Shown here: one piece after another, positions 12,646-24,252 of the stretch
How positions within the stretch are numbered: position 1 is the stretch's first letter
Layout: every line of letters starts with the position of its first letter
Assembly: GCF_901709675.1 (NCBI RefSeq)
Contig: NC_051094.1
Location: forward strand, 2,522,501 to 2,586,500
Length of the DNA stretch: 64,000 nucleotides
Source of the DNA: Syngnathus acus
Taxonomy: Eukaryota; Chordata; Actinopteri; Syngnathiformes; Syngnathidae
Direction of reading: 5' to 3'
Program-made: the position numbers and the translations under genes
The notes under the pieces: model-generated
Told to the model about the DNA's origin: nothing
The model's database searches: none
What the model saw: the letters and a program-made list of their open reading frames with translations, nothing else

Positions 12646-13496
12646 AGAACCATGGCTTTGCAAGAGTGTCTTGTTGGTTGACTGCTTGACCACAACTTTG
12701 AAGTGATGACGATTCTCTAAACTCACAAAACAATACAGGTGTTGTGATTTTGGTGCATGTTACAAACGAATACATTTGTTGTCTCACAGTTGGTGGACAT
12801 CATATTATGATAACAGAGATGGTGTTTGACTTTCTCCTCATGAATATTTTAAGACTAGCAACGTTGTACTTTTGCATACATGATGACCGTGTTACCTTGT
12901 TTGCCAAAATATTCAAATCCAATATTATCCTTTTAGTTATGGATTCACAAATGTATTTAATCCAATTAATAGATCACTGGCTTGGAGTAGTTTTTGGTGA
13001 AAGACTTTACAAAAGGACTCTGGGAGTCTCCCAAATTGAGGGTCAAATGATTTGATTTAGAAAATCAGATAAATAGTGCAATACCACATTCACCGCCGAC
13101 ATTCTTTCATCCGTCTGGAATTATTGAGTCACGCACACACACACACACACGAAAGGTCATATGAGGTGAGATGGACTTACGACGGTGGTATTAAAAAAAA
13201 AAAAAAGATATTACTTGCTCTCTTTGTGTTTCCATTGCGTCCCTTTGGACAGTTGCAAGACATTGCTGGCTCCATGTTTGTTTTAGCAGCTGGACATGAT
13301 GTGCTTGACTTGTTTCTATTGGGTCGTTTTTCCTTAACACCTCCTTCTGGGCAACATTTTCTTCACAGCTGTATGCTCAGGAAGGTCTGTCTTAGGACTC
13401 AAGTATGATTTGTATGTGTGTCAGTTCTGTAATTAATTGCGAACAAGTTTTCTCTCACTGTGGGTTGACAAACTTGCTGACGTTTCTGACTTTGGT

Positions 13497-13691
13497 TACA
13501 GTATTTTCCGCACTATAAGGCACACCGGATTATAAGGCGCACCTTCAATGAATGGCCCATCTTAAACCTTTGTCCATATATAAGATATATATATTCCATA
13601 TATAAGGCGCACCTGATTTATATATCGCACTGTCGGATTTTGAGAAAATTGGATGTTTTTAGGTGCGCCTTATAGTGCGGAAAATACGGTA
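13497..13691. mobile_element. TA-flanked inverted-repeat MITE, subfamily A, copy 4
   Basis: The left end is TA-CAGTATTTTCCGCACTATAA (one change from CCGTA) and the right end is TTATAGTGCGGAAAATACGG-TA. It is about 190 bp, shorter than the other A copies, with one central module and a TATATAAGATATATATATTC stretch. It lies about 250 bp upstream of the first discoidin exon and does not touch its splice acceptor. Confidence 0.8.
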
Positions 13692-13942
13692 CTAACGATT
13701 AGACAGTAGCTGTTATTCTGAGTGGTGTGTGCAGAAATATAGCCAGGAATGTATCAGGTGAGCTGGAAATATCTTAAACAAAAGAAATCAATCAGCTGTT
13801 TATCCAGCAAAATGTGTTTTCAAATGTATCCTATTTTTCTTACGTGCCTGTAAGATCAGCATGACTGTTTGCCGCAGTTGTACATTCGGTACCTTTGAGA
13901 GCGAAAATATGACAAATGTTCTACTGTGCGTTCTTTGCTCAG

Positions 13943-14124
13943 AATGCTCTGGACCACTGGGCATGGAAGGCGGCATAATCTCCAACCAACAGATAACAGC
14001 TTCCTCCACCCACCGGGCTTTATTTGGCTTGCAGAAGTGGTACCCGTATTTTGCACGCCTCAACAAGAAGGGTTTGGTGAACGCGTGGACTGCCGCTGAA
14101 AACGACAGATGGCCGTGGATTCAG
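13943..14124 (+). CDS. edil3: EDIL3 exon: discoidin (F5/8 C) domain 1, part 1
   Basis: This 182-nt exon (phase 1 in, phase 0 out) has acceptor TTTGCTCAG and donor GTAAAT. The translation opens [20 protein letters not shown] and continues with [26 protein letters not shown] and [11 protein letters not shown], almost identical to human EDIL3. The cysteine at its start pairs with the one near the end of the third exon of the module in discoidin folds. The hydrophobic spikes of such domains contact phosphatidylserine membranes, which is how DEL-1 tethers apoptotic cells or vesicles. This exon is the paralogue of 18638-18822. Confidence 0.97.
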
Positions 14125-17100
14125 GTAAATACACATCGCGTTCGGAAGAGATGAGTCACTAAGCAGTTTGATTGTCAAGTCTGAAATTAGGTTTCAATGT
14201 TAAAAATGGGCTTTGAGCATACATTTTTCTTGCTTCTTAATCCATTTCTTGGATTCACCTGGGTGATCTATCTCAGCAGTAGTCTCTTAAACTTTGTTAT
14301 ACAGGAAGTAATAATAATCATAATGTCCGTTGATTTAAATAAAGCGTCTATCCATCCATTCGTTTTCGCTCGCACTAAGGATACATGGAGCAGTTTACTT
14401 GAACTTTGAACTATGACTGATCACCGCATGACAAATTGAATTATATTTGGGCCAGCAGTAATATGAAACGTTACTATGTGATCCACGACATGCCAGTTAT
14501 CTCTTTAAATTGTCAATAAAAAGAATTACCCATAACCCTTTAGCACAACATACAATTTAGCACGTCTCTATCATTCATACAGAGACATAGAAATGGTACC
14601 TCGAGGAAAAATGAGACAACAAAAAAAGGGATTTGTAGAAGAAAAGCATGAAGGCTACATTAACGCGAGACGAGGTGTTTGGCACATGCAGAGGTTGTGG
14701 AGAACAGGACATCAAACATTCAGGCAGTTTGTTTGCCTTTAATGATGTCATGTGGGATGTTGAGCGGGATGCTGTAGGCATTGTGTGTTTCTTCTTCGTG
14801 TGGGTTCAGATAATTGGAACATGAACGGACGTGTAGAGTTATATCAGTGCTTTGGGATTATTCTGGGGCTGCTTTTGTATCAGAAAACCATTTGGCTGAC
14901 TGTCTATAATGTGCCACGGTAATATTGACAGATGACAACCTCGTCTGTGAAGAGATCAGATTCTTCCGGCTATTGGAAAGTCTTGTTCTGGTGCAGTGTG
15001 GCATCTTTGGAAGCTAGTCAGTGGAAATATTTCCTCTGAACCTCAACAAATGAATCACAAAAAGCAACAGACTTTGAATAATACATCACAGCGTTGCCTA
15101 CAAGCTCGCATGCACTGTGCTTGTTTGTGTTGGTTCATGCACTTGTTTCTCCTCACACATCTATGCGGTTGTGAGTGTCATTTTTTTTCAACAACTTGCT
15201 CACACATTTGAACACTCCAGGGAAATATACTACACGTCTGACCAATATCGGTAAAATATGGTTTTCAACCGGCGCTGTTGGGGGATTGAAAAAGCCCAAA
15301 GCGCGTGTGAAAGGCCATGCATAATTGAGAAGATGTTAAACAGTTAATGGAATAATAGACACACGTCAACATTTGCTGGACGTGAGCTGTAAAAAGGAGT
15401 TTTATTTCCACAGGCCTGTATGAAATGATAAAAAAATAAATAATGGACCAAAATTGTGAGCAAAGATGCTTATGCTTATCATTTTGATCTTTTATTTTTT
15501 TTCACTCGAGATGCGAGTGTTGTATGGTGGCAGTAAACTCATCTTCGAAATAATCAGCATTTTGGTATTTAAAGAAAAATATTTGAAAAAGAGGTTCCAA
15601 GCATGTCTTTGCCAGTTGAGATTTTCTGTCAAAATAAACATAAGAGGATTTAAAACAACTACAGACATCAGTTTTCGCCCACTAGCTTAATGCTAATGCT
15701 AACACATAATTGGAAAATTGAGTGTCATGACAGAACGGATTAAACTTGATTTTGATTGGCTATTAGCATTCCTATTCTATCCATCCCTTTTGCTTACTAC
15801 TTATTCTGTGCAGAGTCACGAGGATTGAACCATCTGCCTGCTGATTTAAACATACATAAAACATATTTTTGACCGTGGAACAGAAGAACAGGAAGATTTT
15901 GAAGGGTCTGAGTTGAAATTAAAACCCACAAACTTGTTGCTCTTTTAAATACGTCAACTTCCATTTTGAAGGATGTGATTTTTTTTTTAAACACGCACTT
16001 TTTTTTAATCAATCATTTTGATAAATATGCAAACAAAACTGGGAAATTCTGGTTAATTGCCTCTCAATGTTTCCTTGAAAATGAGTCATGCATGCAAGTT
16101 TGCAAGCCACCATCTCAGCAGGATGCTTCCAAGGGTGCCTCACTCAAACAAATATATGCATCACGATTAGCACTGAAGTGTCAGAGGTGTGTTACTGAGT
16201 GCTCATTAAAAATGTGAAGGATCACCCCAATTACCTTGGCAGTGGCCTTTTAGTAAGAGAGCTTCTAATTAGTGAAAGAAATATACGTCTCTGTGGAGGG
16301 GAAGCGAACAGAAAGACGGCCTGAATGGAAACTAGAGGGTCACTGCAGCTATGCGGCTCTAAGTAGTGTCCTTATAAATAATTAACTTAATAAGTTGCTT
16401 TGGGTTTGTAGAAAAAAAAAATGTTTTTTAGTCCTATATTAACACTGCAAGAAAGCCTTGTGCGATTGTGGCTGACAATATCGTACAAGGCTGGTGATAA
16501 AACAATAAAATGATTAGCTCAACATTTTGCATTGTTTAAATCTAGCAAAAACTATGGATTATTTTTCATGACTTTTGCTGCAGAAGAACCAACACATGAA
16601 TGTGTAAATATTTGTGTAAATATCCAATTTTACAACATGAACACCTGCATGGTGAATTCTTTTTTATTTTCATTTAACAGGTGTGGCTGTGCCATTAAAA
16701 ACACAAACTGCAACTTGAACGTAAAAAAAAAAAATCATGTAGCCATTTTCAGTAAATTCAATCTCGTAAAAAATGTTAAAAAGCTATTTAACATGGATGC
16801 CAAAGAAAAAACGTGTCGTGTATCGGTAATCTTTCTGTGCGCTCCTAACACATTTCTCCTTTCCTTCTCTTTAACTCATCTTCTTCTACGATTTACATGG
16901 CACCATATTGGCAGTCCACACAGAGATGGCAGATTGGCTTTGGAATGGGAGGATTGATTAAACGTTCTATCTGATCGCAGACTTTCTGAAAAGATGGATG
17001 GCCCCGACAAGGGAGATTGAAGCGACTGCATTGATTTCTATGACTTCAATTGACGCACAAAGCCCCGTGAAGCCTGTCATTTCTGGCATTTGCATGATTT

Positions 17101-17132
17101 ATTTTTTGTTTTCTTTCTTTTCATTCCCACAG
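14125..17132 (+). other. edil3: edil3 intron within discoidin domain 1 (first)
   Basis: This 3.0-kb phase-0 intron lies between donor GTAAAT and acceptor CATTCCCACAG. It is AT-rich. I recognise no transposon with clear ends, no RNA gene and no exon. Open frames up to 141 codons (16532-16957) are low-complexity K/N/F/L strings without motifs. Confidence 0.8.
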
Positions 17133-17288
17133 ATTAACCTGCAGAGGCGAATGAGGGTCACGGGCCTAATTACCCAGGGAGCAAAACGAATTGGCAGCCC
17201 GGAGTACGTCAAGTCATACAAAGTGGCTTACAGTGAGGATGGGAAGACATGGAGGACGTACAAAGTCAAGGGCAAAGATGAGGACATG
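17133..17288 (+). CDS. edil3: EDIL3 exon: discoidin domain 1, part 2
   Basis: This 156-nt exon is exactly 52 codons, phase 0 on both sides. The acceptor is TTCCCACAG and the donor is GTGAGG. It reads [20 protein letters not shown] and then [20 protein letters not shown] and ends in KGKDEDM. The VTGxITQGAK strand and the YxVAYSxDGxxW strand are hallmark core strands of F5/8 C domains. It has the same length and phase as the matching exon of domain 2 (29495-29650). The reading frame extends into the intron on both sides, but protein homology and splice signals fix the ends. Confidence 0.97.
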
Positions 17289-17520
17289 GTGAGGAATACA
17301 CATCTGCACAAAACACAACTGGAGGCGACCATGTACGGTGTCTCTATTTTCGAAGCTACACGTTGCAGTGAAAGGTTGTTCACTCAGTCAAGGGCAGGGC
17401 AGAGGACAAGCAGAGATTGCTGTTTAATTAGCTAGCAGACACAGCACTTATCTCGCTACCTCTTATCCCCTTCACTTTTCTTTTTTCAAGTAGATTTTTA
17501 AAATATATTTATCATTTATT

Positions 17521-17564
<44 letters not shown>

Positions 17565-18404
17565 TTTAATTTAATTTAATTTAATTTAATTTAATTTAAT
17601 TTTTTCATTCCTGACAGCAGACTACCCCTGTCCCTCATTGGGCTATGCGCCGGATAACCCTGACCTTCAAAAGTTTAAAAATCAAGACTCGTGAGCAAAA
17701 AGTCAGGACACAGACTAAAATGATTACTTTTGAATTATAACCATAGACAATCTTACATACCTGGATTTCAAAGTCAAATTATTTAACAGAAACAAAACAT
17801 TAGCCTCATCCACAGTATTAGCCTCAATAATATGCTAGCATAAACTGATGTGATATCACAGATGGGCAAAGAAATATACGGAATAGAACTTTACACAAAT
17901 AGCTGAAGTCGAAAAATACGGTAATTTAAAAGAATCCGTGGAAATTGTAATGGCAAAATGCGCTATATCGGCTAGCATCCTAAAAAATTGCAAATTTACG
18001 AATACTGAACAGCATCTTCGTGACATCGTAGCTGGGCGCTTAAACCGCGCGATGTTTTCAAGCACATTTTCCCGTCAACCGCAAATGCTTTTACAGTGAA
18101 CGTGAAGCTTGGGTAAACGTACCATTTCACGGTGCATGAGTCCTTCGAAAAGGAAGCGTTGTCAGAAGGAATAGTTCTATAATTGGAGCACTAATCTAAA
18201 ATACACGACTGTTCTTATGAATTACCCGCTCAAATCGTGCGAGAAACGATCTATTTTCGCAATACTTGGAGCTCATTGACCTTGAGGGAGAGCAATTTGT
18301 AGAGAGTTAAGTAGACACCGTACAGTACAACTGATCCGTTCCGGCACCCTCGTCACCACCGTATTGCTATACGTTTTTGTTTTTTTTCTCGTCCCGTATG
18401 TCAG
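17289..18404 (+). other. edil3: edil3 intron within discoidin domain 1 (second)
   Basis: This 1.1-kb phase-0 intron has donor GTGAGG and acceptor CGTATGTCAG. A second AG lies only 9 bases downstream (GTTTTCAG, ending at 18412). Using it would delete Val-Phe-Arg in frame, and homology with human EDIL3 supports the first AG. The intron contains the simple repeat at 17514-17601 and nothing else recognisable. Confidence 0.85.
17514..17601. repeat. (TTTA)n / (TTAAT)n compound microsatellite
   Basis: About 45 bp of a tetranucleotide TTTA repeat pass directly into about 40 bp of a pentanucleotide TTAAT repeat. The switch is consistent with slippage after a single-base insertion. It lies wholly inside an intron and should be length-polymorphic. 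Confidence 0.95.
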
Positions 18405-18549
18405 GTTTTCAGAGGAAACGTCGACAACAACGCTCCGTCAGCCAACTCCTTCACTCCACCCATTGAAGCCCAGTTTGTGCGTATTTATCCCCAAGTGTGC
18501 CGAAGGCACTGCACCTTACGCATGGAACTGCTCGGATGTGAGGTGACAG
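18405..18549 (+). CDS. edil3: EDIL3 exon: discoidin domain 1, part 3
   Basis: This 145-nt exon (phase 0 in, phase 1 out) has donor GTAAGT. The translation starts [20 protein letters not shown] and continues with [16 protein letters not shown] and [13 protein letters not shown]. It carries the closing cysteine of discoidin domain 1 and the conserved RIYPQxC...LRMELLGC end typical of F5/8 C modules. The split Gly codon leads into domain 2 after an 88-bp intron. I chose the start at 18405 rather than at the nearby alternative AG (18412) because VFRGN matches both human EDIL3 and the VFQGN of the sister exon at 33412. Confidence 0.96.
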
Positions 18550-18637
18550 GTAAGTGACCCGATCGTAAACTCACTTATTTTAATACTTGCAACGTGGCCA
18601 ACGGAAAACAAAAGAAATTCGCTCTTGTCATCTCCAG
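18550..18637 (+). other. edil3: edil3 88-bp intron between the two discoidin domains
   Basis: This is a minimal-size intron with donor GTAAGT and acceptor TCATCTCCAG, phase 1. It contains TACTTGCAAC and other short pyrimidine runs but no mobile DNA. Its neighbours are 1.1 and 10.7 kb long. Confidence 0.95.
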
Positions 18638-18822
18638 GTTGCTCTGAACCACTAGGGATGAAGTCTGGTCACGTTCAGGACTACCAAGTTACGGCCTCGT
18701 CCGTCTTCAGGACACTCAACATGGACATGTTCACTTGGGAGCCTGGAAAAGCCCGTTTGGACAAGCAGGGCAAAGTCAACGCTTGGACTGCGGGACGCAG
18801 TGACCAGTCGCAGTGGCTGCAG
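18638..18822 (+). CDS. edil3: EDIL3 exon: discoidin domain 2, part 1
   Basis: This 185-nt exon (phase 1 in, phase 0 out) has donor GTAAGA. The translation is [20 protein letters not shown], then [30 protein letters not shown] and SDQSQWLQ. It is paralogous to the exon at 13943: both share the C-S-x-P-L-G-M start, the xITASS-type strand and the NAWTA-x(6)-QWxQ end. The second discoidin domain of DEL-1 contributes to phosphatidylserine and glycosaminoglycan binding. Open frames on the opposite strand here are shadows. Confidence 0.97.
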
Positions 18823-21429
18823 GTAAGAAAAGCCCAGAGTTCCATTTGGAAGATGGTCTTCCGTACTCGGACAATTCGCAAGTGGCATCAGCTAGCCCTG
18901 CCTTTCTAATGTCTCCAACTTCCCATCGTTGAATGAGCGCCGTTATCTTGGGCTTTAGCTGAGGTTTATTATCTCCATCAAAGCAGTCATTCATTTGTTT
19001 TCATTACAGTAAGTGATGGGCAAATATGTCTCCTAAAACAGGAAAGCTCTGCCTCTAAGTGAGCCATTACCCCCCTACGCTTTGTGTTTAACAAAAAGAG
19101 ACCAATACATTTTAGGATTATTGTCCATTTAGCAGCATGTCTTCATTTCTATGATCTGTCGCGTGGCCGTAATCCTTTTAAAAAGGCAAAAAAAAGCTGA
19201 TTCCTTTTCAAGCCAGCCTCCCCGCTCCAAGTTCAATCTGTAAAACCGATAGCGCGGAGGGAACGGCAATGTGGATCATCCTCCGAGGGAATTGAAGATC
19301 AGAGTGATTTCTTTGATTTATTGGCCTTTCTGCCGTGACCGTCGCTCCATTGGTGCATCCTGCCCGTGGACTTATCCGGACCTTATTAGATTGGTTGGGC
19401 TCTTGTCAGATATGTTTGTGATTACACTGAAAGCTTTTGTTGGAGGTATGGTACTTAAGCCGGCCGCATCCTGACCAGAGCGCTCGGCGAAGCAAAATTG
19501 ATCGTTGTGGGTAAAAGAAAACTTGTCTCATATTACATGCTGTGCCTGCAGGAATCTTTAGACGCTATATAGTTGCGCTAAGAAAAATCGATGCTCCCCG
19601 ACAGGCTTAAAAAGAGAAAACATTAAGACTTGTGCATTGTGTGCCGCGCGTTCACATTCCTACTTCAGCTGCTGCTGAAGCGGACTAATCAAGAAGTTAT
19701 CACTCTTATATGTATTGAACCTCAACTCATCTGTTATCTTTGTTGTGCCACCGTCGCAAATAATTAATTCACGTTCCGAAATTCGTTTCAACCTTACAAA
19801 TTAATGAGATAAATCATCCTTAATGACAAGTTAAGTATTTCAATTAATCAAGACACCCAACACTGTTCTCCGAGCTGCAAACTGTTCAGGCACTAATGGC
19901 AAACCGGACTACTTGATGCATTCACTTCACTTAAATGGGAGAAGAAAATAAAAATCATTTGGTATGAATTTTTTTAGGCAGCTTCCTCGCATTCTATTGG
20001 CATTTACATTTTTACGGTCTTGCTTAGATTTCCTCACTTTGCCGTCATTGGTCTTATTTAATCCATGTTTCTACAAGTGCTATTTTTTATTCAATACTGT
20101 CTAAAAAATGTTCTGAAGCTGTAACAGATAAAAGGCAATTCCATTTGATTGTGAATTACAAGCGAGGTCACGCAACAAATTAAACTCATTTTTCAAGTCA
20201 CCGCTGGAGATTTGCTCCAGTAAGACGAGGCCAGCGAGGAAGAAGGTCGAAGGTTAATGACAGGATTTGCAGGAAGTCATTTCGGCTCTTACAACCATTT
20301 TTTTTTTTCTGATTACGACAACTAGATCAACAGTTGTATTCCCAGCAAAAATGTCTCGTGGGTTAAACGATGAAATTACCCACCGTAATTACATCAATCG
20401 AGGATAACGGACAGTTCAACCATGTGATTAAATATTTGAACAGAACCATTTGTTGAAAAGCCGATCTCGGCTTTCCCCAAACGAAAACAAACTGGGCGTT
20501 GCCAACAAGCTCGAAAAGGTTCAACGGACGAGAAGAAGCATGCCTGTTTGGGATTTGTGCAAGACGGAAAAAAAAAAAAAAATCATCGTTCAAGATGTTT
20601 TAAAGAGGGAAGCTCAAGCTTGTCAGATTGAGCTGCCAAGAGCTCCAGCTGGTGGAAGCAGATTAGTTTATTATACACTCCAGCACCCTGATTATTTTCA
20701 ACTTTCATAGTCTCCCCGTTAATGCAACGTGCACCTGTTCTACGTGACCCCAAAACAACTTTTTACATCCAACGTCCATTATTTTATTTAAAGTAGCTTT
20801 GTCTGTCGGTAGCTGTCAGCTCAGGTTGGCCGAACGGAATGTTAGAACTCTCTCAAATTCGATCACGTTTTTCTCGCATTCTTACAGATCCCATGAGGAA
20901 ACATTAAAAAGACAGATAAGGTCTAGGAGTGGTTAATAGCTATGTTTAGACTTTGTAAACAACATTAAAGTCACTCGTTTCAGGCGAATCCGCAGTTGTC
21001 GGTGTCATTAACATCTGCTGTTCACACGAAATTTTGGGCTTGGCTGTTGAAATTCTTCAACAGCTCTTCTTTACTGCCGCAACGAGGGCATGCGTCGCTG
21101 GCTTGTACCTGCCATTGCCGAGAGAACATCAGGTGTGACGCGTGTTTGCTCAATGTGACAGATTGTACTTGCCAGTGGCAACAAGTGTGAAAGTGCGAGA
21201 GGAAGGCGTTTACTCATTAAGTAGCTCTGATGGGAAATTTGGGAGAGCGTTGAGTTCAGAAACTTTTAAATTAATTTGTTAAATAAATGGCATCTGGATA
21301 TATTGTATATAATTTAATATAATTAATAATATACTATTATAATAATTTGTAATTTTATATATAATTTTGCATTTTAAAAATGTTTACATAGGTGAGACTA
21401 TTTTTCAAGTCTCAGCAAAAACAAGAGAT

Positions 21430-21844
21430 TACCGAATTTTCCGGATTATAAGGCGCACTTAAAAACCTAACATTTTCTCAAAAGCCGACAGTGCGCCTTA
21501 TAGTCCGGTGGCCTTATATATGGACCAAATTCCGAAATTTAAACTGGCCCGAAGCATTGTGTCATGAAATCAATCATAAGTGGCCCGCTGAAGACTTTGA
21601 ATCATGAATCAAAAAGACTATGGATCATCATTTTGTGATTATAAAGTAATTTGTTGCGTCTGAAGTTGAAATAAAAAAGATAAAATGGAGAATGTTTTGT
21701 TTTGGATTAAAAATCTGACATGAAGCATTAATGGTGCGCCTTATAGTCCGGTGCGCCTTATATAAGGACAAAGTTTTAAAATGGGCCATTCATTGAAGGT
21801 GCGCCTTATAGTCCGGTGCGCCTTATAGTCCGGAAAATACGGTA
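21430..21844. mobile_element. TA-flanked inverted-repeat MITE, subfamily A long form, copy 5
   Basis: The ends are TA-CCGAATTTTCCGGATTATAA and TTATAGTCCGGAAAATACGG-TA. The core is the reverse complement of the core at 9850-10075 (for example ATCAATCATAAGTGGCCCGC and ATGGATCATCATTTTGTGAT). The two long copies are about the same length (413-415 bp) and differ by scattered substitutions. No coding frame is present. Confidence 0.8.
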
Positions 21845-23951
21845 CTCAAGGGCCTGAGCAGTTACTCTGCGCTGTTTTGCTTTGTGTGACTTTGTCAAAC
21901 ATTGATCCCTATAGAAGAACAAACCTCAAGTGTTAGGAAAAGTAGATGAGGAGAGAAATTAACACCAAAACTTCCTGAGAATTAATTAGTCACCTTTAAT
22001 TAAAGCAGTCTCACAGTAAATGTGTCAAGTCTGAAAAATGATGCTGTCGCCCAACTTTTTTTTTTTGTGACAGTGATAAAAACAACATCTTATTTGTGAA
22101 TAAATTACACCTAAATTACACCTATAGTGAGCTGGCTCAATTTTGTTTATATAAGGGCCTTTGAATCGTTTTTTTTTTTTTATATAACCTAATATAACGA
22201 TTAGGCTCAGTCTGTTCATCCCGTTTGTAAGTCTTCTAAAGTATGTTCCCATCATAAAATTTAGAATGCCCTTTGCGGAATGGATGACTTGATATCCTAT
22301 AAAACGTAAATAGGCCATCTGTTTGCAAGTCGCAGGACGACACACGTCGCTGTAGATGTCCCACGTGCTACGGAGACCTCAGGGAACAATACGCTTTTAA
22401 TGTGTGACTGATTACCGCTTGGTCCGTGTCTGTGAGCATGCCGTTGTAATCAAACCGGCTTTTATCAGTTGGCGGATACTTTGGCACTTCTTCCCGATCT
22501 AATCGTCACCTCAAATGGAGCGCCGCCGACAACAACAAACTATTTCTTTCCATTAGTTAGATTTAGCTTGTTTGTTCCTTCCATCCACTGAGTATCAAAA
22601 AGGCTTTTAAAGTGAATCGGGATCAAGTTGAAAAGCAATAATTATGTTTTATCTTGACAACGGGAACCGACATCTTTGTTGACTTACGAGAAAAGCAACT
22701 GAGTCATTGTTTGACTTCTTCCAGATTGATTCTGCCGCCCCCCCTCCCACATAGCCACAAAATAAATTAATATATATATAAAATCATATTTGTTGGCGAA
22801 TCCAGCATTTTTCTTGTCACGCTGTATTGATCTAGTTGGACAGAGATAAAGGTGCTTTTCCCTTGTGGTCTGCCTCTTCATCAGTTTTTCAATAAATGCT
22901 TGCTTTATTCCACTGGCTGCTCATTATTTCAACACTTTTTCATTCCACCTGTACGATTCAGTTTTATTGCAAATCATAACAGCTGAGATTTTTGTTGTTG
23001 CTGTCATCGATTCAATTACGATATTGAATCGTGTCCCTGGTTTGCCGATGACAACATACACGTCAATTGTATCTTTGTTTATTTCTCTTTTTAAGAAGAA
23101 CAACAGTGGGGAGCTAAATTAGTCATGAGCAAATGACAAACAAAAAAGGTGGCCGATAGCTAACCCCGCATATTCATACAACATTAAACACTAATGACTA
23201 ATTCCACTAAAGCAGTCTTGTGTTTGGTGTTAGAAATACCTCCTGAAATAAAACCAATATTTAGATGGGTTCATTAGTGGAAGCTTCGTTACGCAACTTG
23301 CTTTATGGCTTTTTACGGCTTTATCTCAAGAATGCTGGAAGTATTTTGTTTTTTTTAGAATCGTTTTTATTGATTTATATAACATTCTCTTCATTAGACT
23401 TCTTTCCTCCTCTGTTTTATTCAATTTCCCTACAGCCAGTATGATTAAATTTGCTACCAAATTAGATTACGGAATATACGGCGACTTCATCTGCTGCCTT
23501 GATTCACTTACGTTGGAAGGTTTTTAGCATCCCTTGCGTCTACCTATACACCCGCTTAAATGTTTTGTACGTGGCTGCTGGTGTCTGTGTAACTTTTCAT
23601 TATCCAAGGACGCCATCTTATCTTTCCACAACACATCCATTGCACGCCTCTATGCCACACTTGCTCTCCACCTTCTCGTTGCTGGCTCTCAGTTGAACTT
23701 AGGGCGTGCGTATCTGTTTTATCTGGTGATGATGGATTCCACGAGTGCTCTGCCAGAACTGTCTGGAGTGCAACGACCTGAACTAGAATTAATTTTGGAT
23801 TTTGCTTTAATTTCCATTCACCTTTGTACATTTCGATATCCTCGCGTATTCATTCAATGCTAACGTTATTCAACACAAACAAACCGGCTTCACGTGAGGC
23901 TTACCAATACTAGTTGTTAGCATGCTAACATAAAAAGCTAGCGCTATACCA

Positions 23952-24252
23952 CAGGTGTCAAACTCAAGGCCCGGGGGCCAGATACGGCCCGCCACATCAT
24001 TTTATGTGGCCCGCGAAGACAAATTGTGCATCAAATTCGTGTCTTTACTAGAATTGCAAATTCTCTTCACTTTTAATATCTTTTTTTTTTTTTAATATTT
24101 GACCAGTTTTTACTCGTCTGATTTGAAAACGAGTTATTTGTCAGTTTGTTTTGTAGCTTTTACTGTATATAATATGAGGTGATCATAATGGCCCTCCGAA
24201 AGACGCTATGACTACAATGCGGCCCGCGAAAAAAATGAGTTTGACCCCCCTG
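23952..24252. mobile_element. hAT-like non-autonomous element (GTGTCAAACTC family), copy 1
   Basis: The left end is CAGGTGTCAAACTCAAGGCC and the right end is TGAGTTTGACCCCCCTG, which form imperfect terminal inverted repeats. The interior has the GGCCCGCCACATCATTTTAT block, a poly-T stretch and CGGCCCGCGAAAAAAATGAG. Flanking CGCTATAC and CGCTACAC may be an imperfect 8-bp target duplication, which would fit hAT. The nearly full-length inverted copy is at 50394-50710. No transposase is encoded. Confidence 0.7.

Larger units (their letters stand above)
11634..13942 (+). other. edil3: edil3 intron between EGF3 and discoidin 1 exons
   Basis: This 2.3-kb intron has donor GTATGT and acceptor TTTGCTCAG. 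It contains a CpG-dense patch at about 12400-12645 (listed separately), a short CA repeat near 13133-13150 and one MITE (13497-13691). No exon is visible. Confidence 0.85.

Noticed and set aside
12437-12787. A 116-codon minus-strand frame over the CpG-dense patch
   Set aside because: High CpG lowers stop frequency in some frames and there is no domain. It is better explained as CpG-rich non-coding DNA.
16532-16957. A 141-codon open frame on the + strand within an edil3 intron
   Set aside because: Composition is low-complexity K/N/F/L from AT-rich DNA. No motif is present and it is flanked by true edil3 exons, so it is chance.
16998-17435. A 145-codon frame running through the edil3 discoidin exon into both introns
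   Set aside because: Only 17133-17288 shows homology. The acceptor and donor consensus and the fixed exon length (52 codons) define the exon. The flanks are intron.
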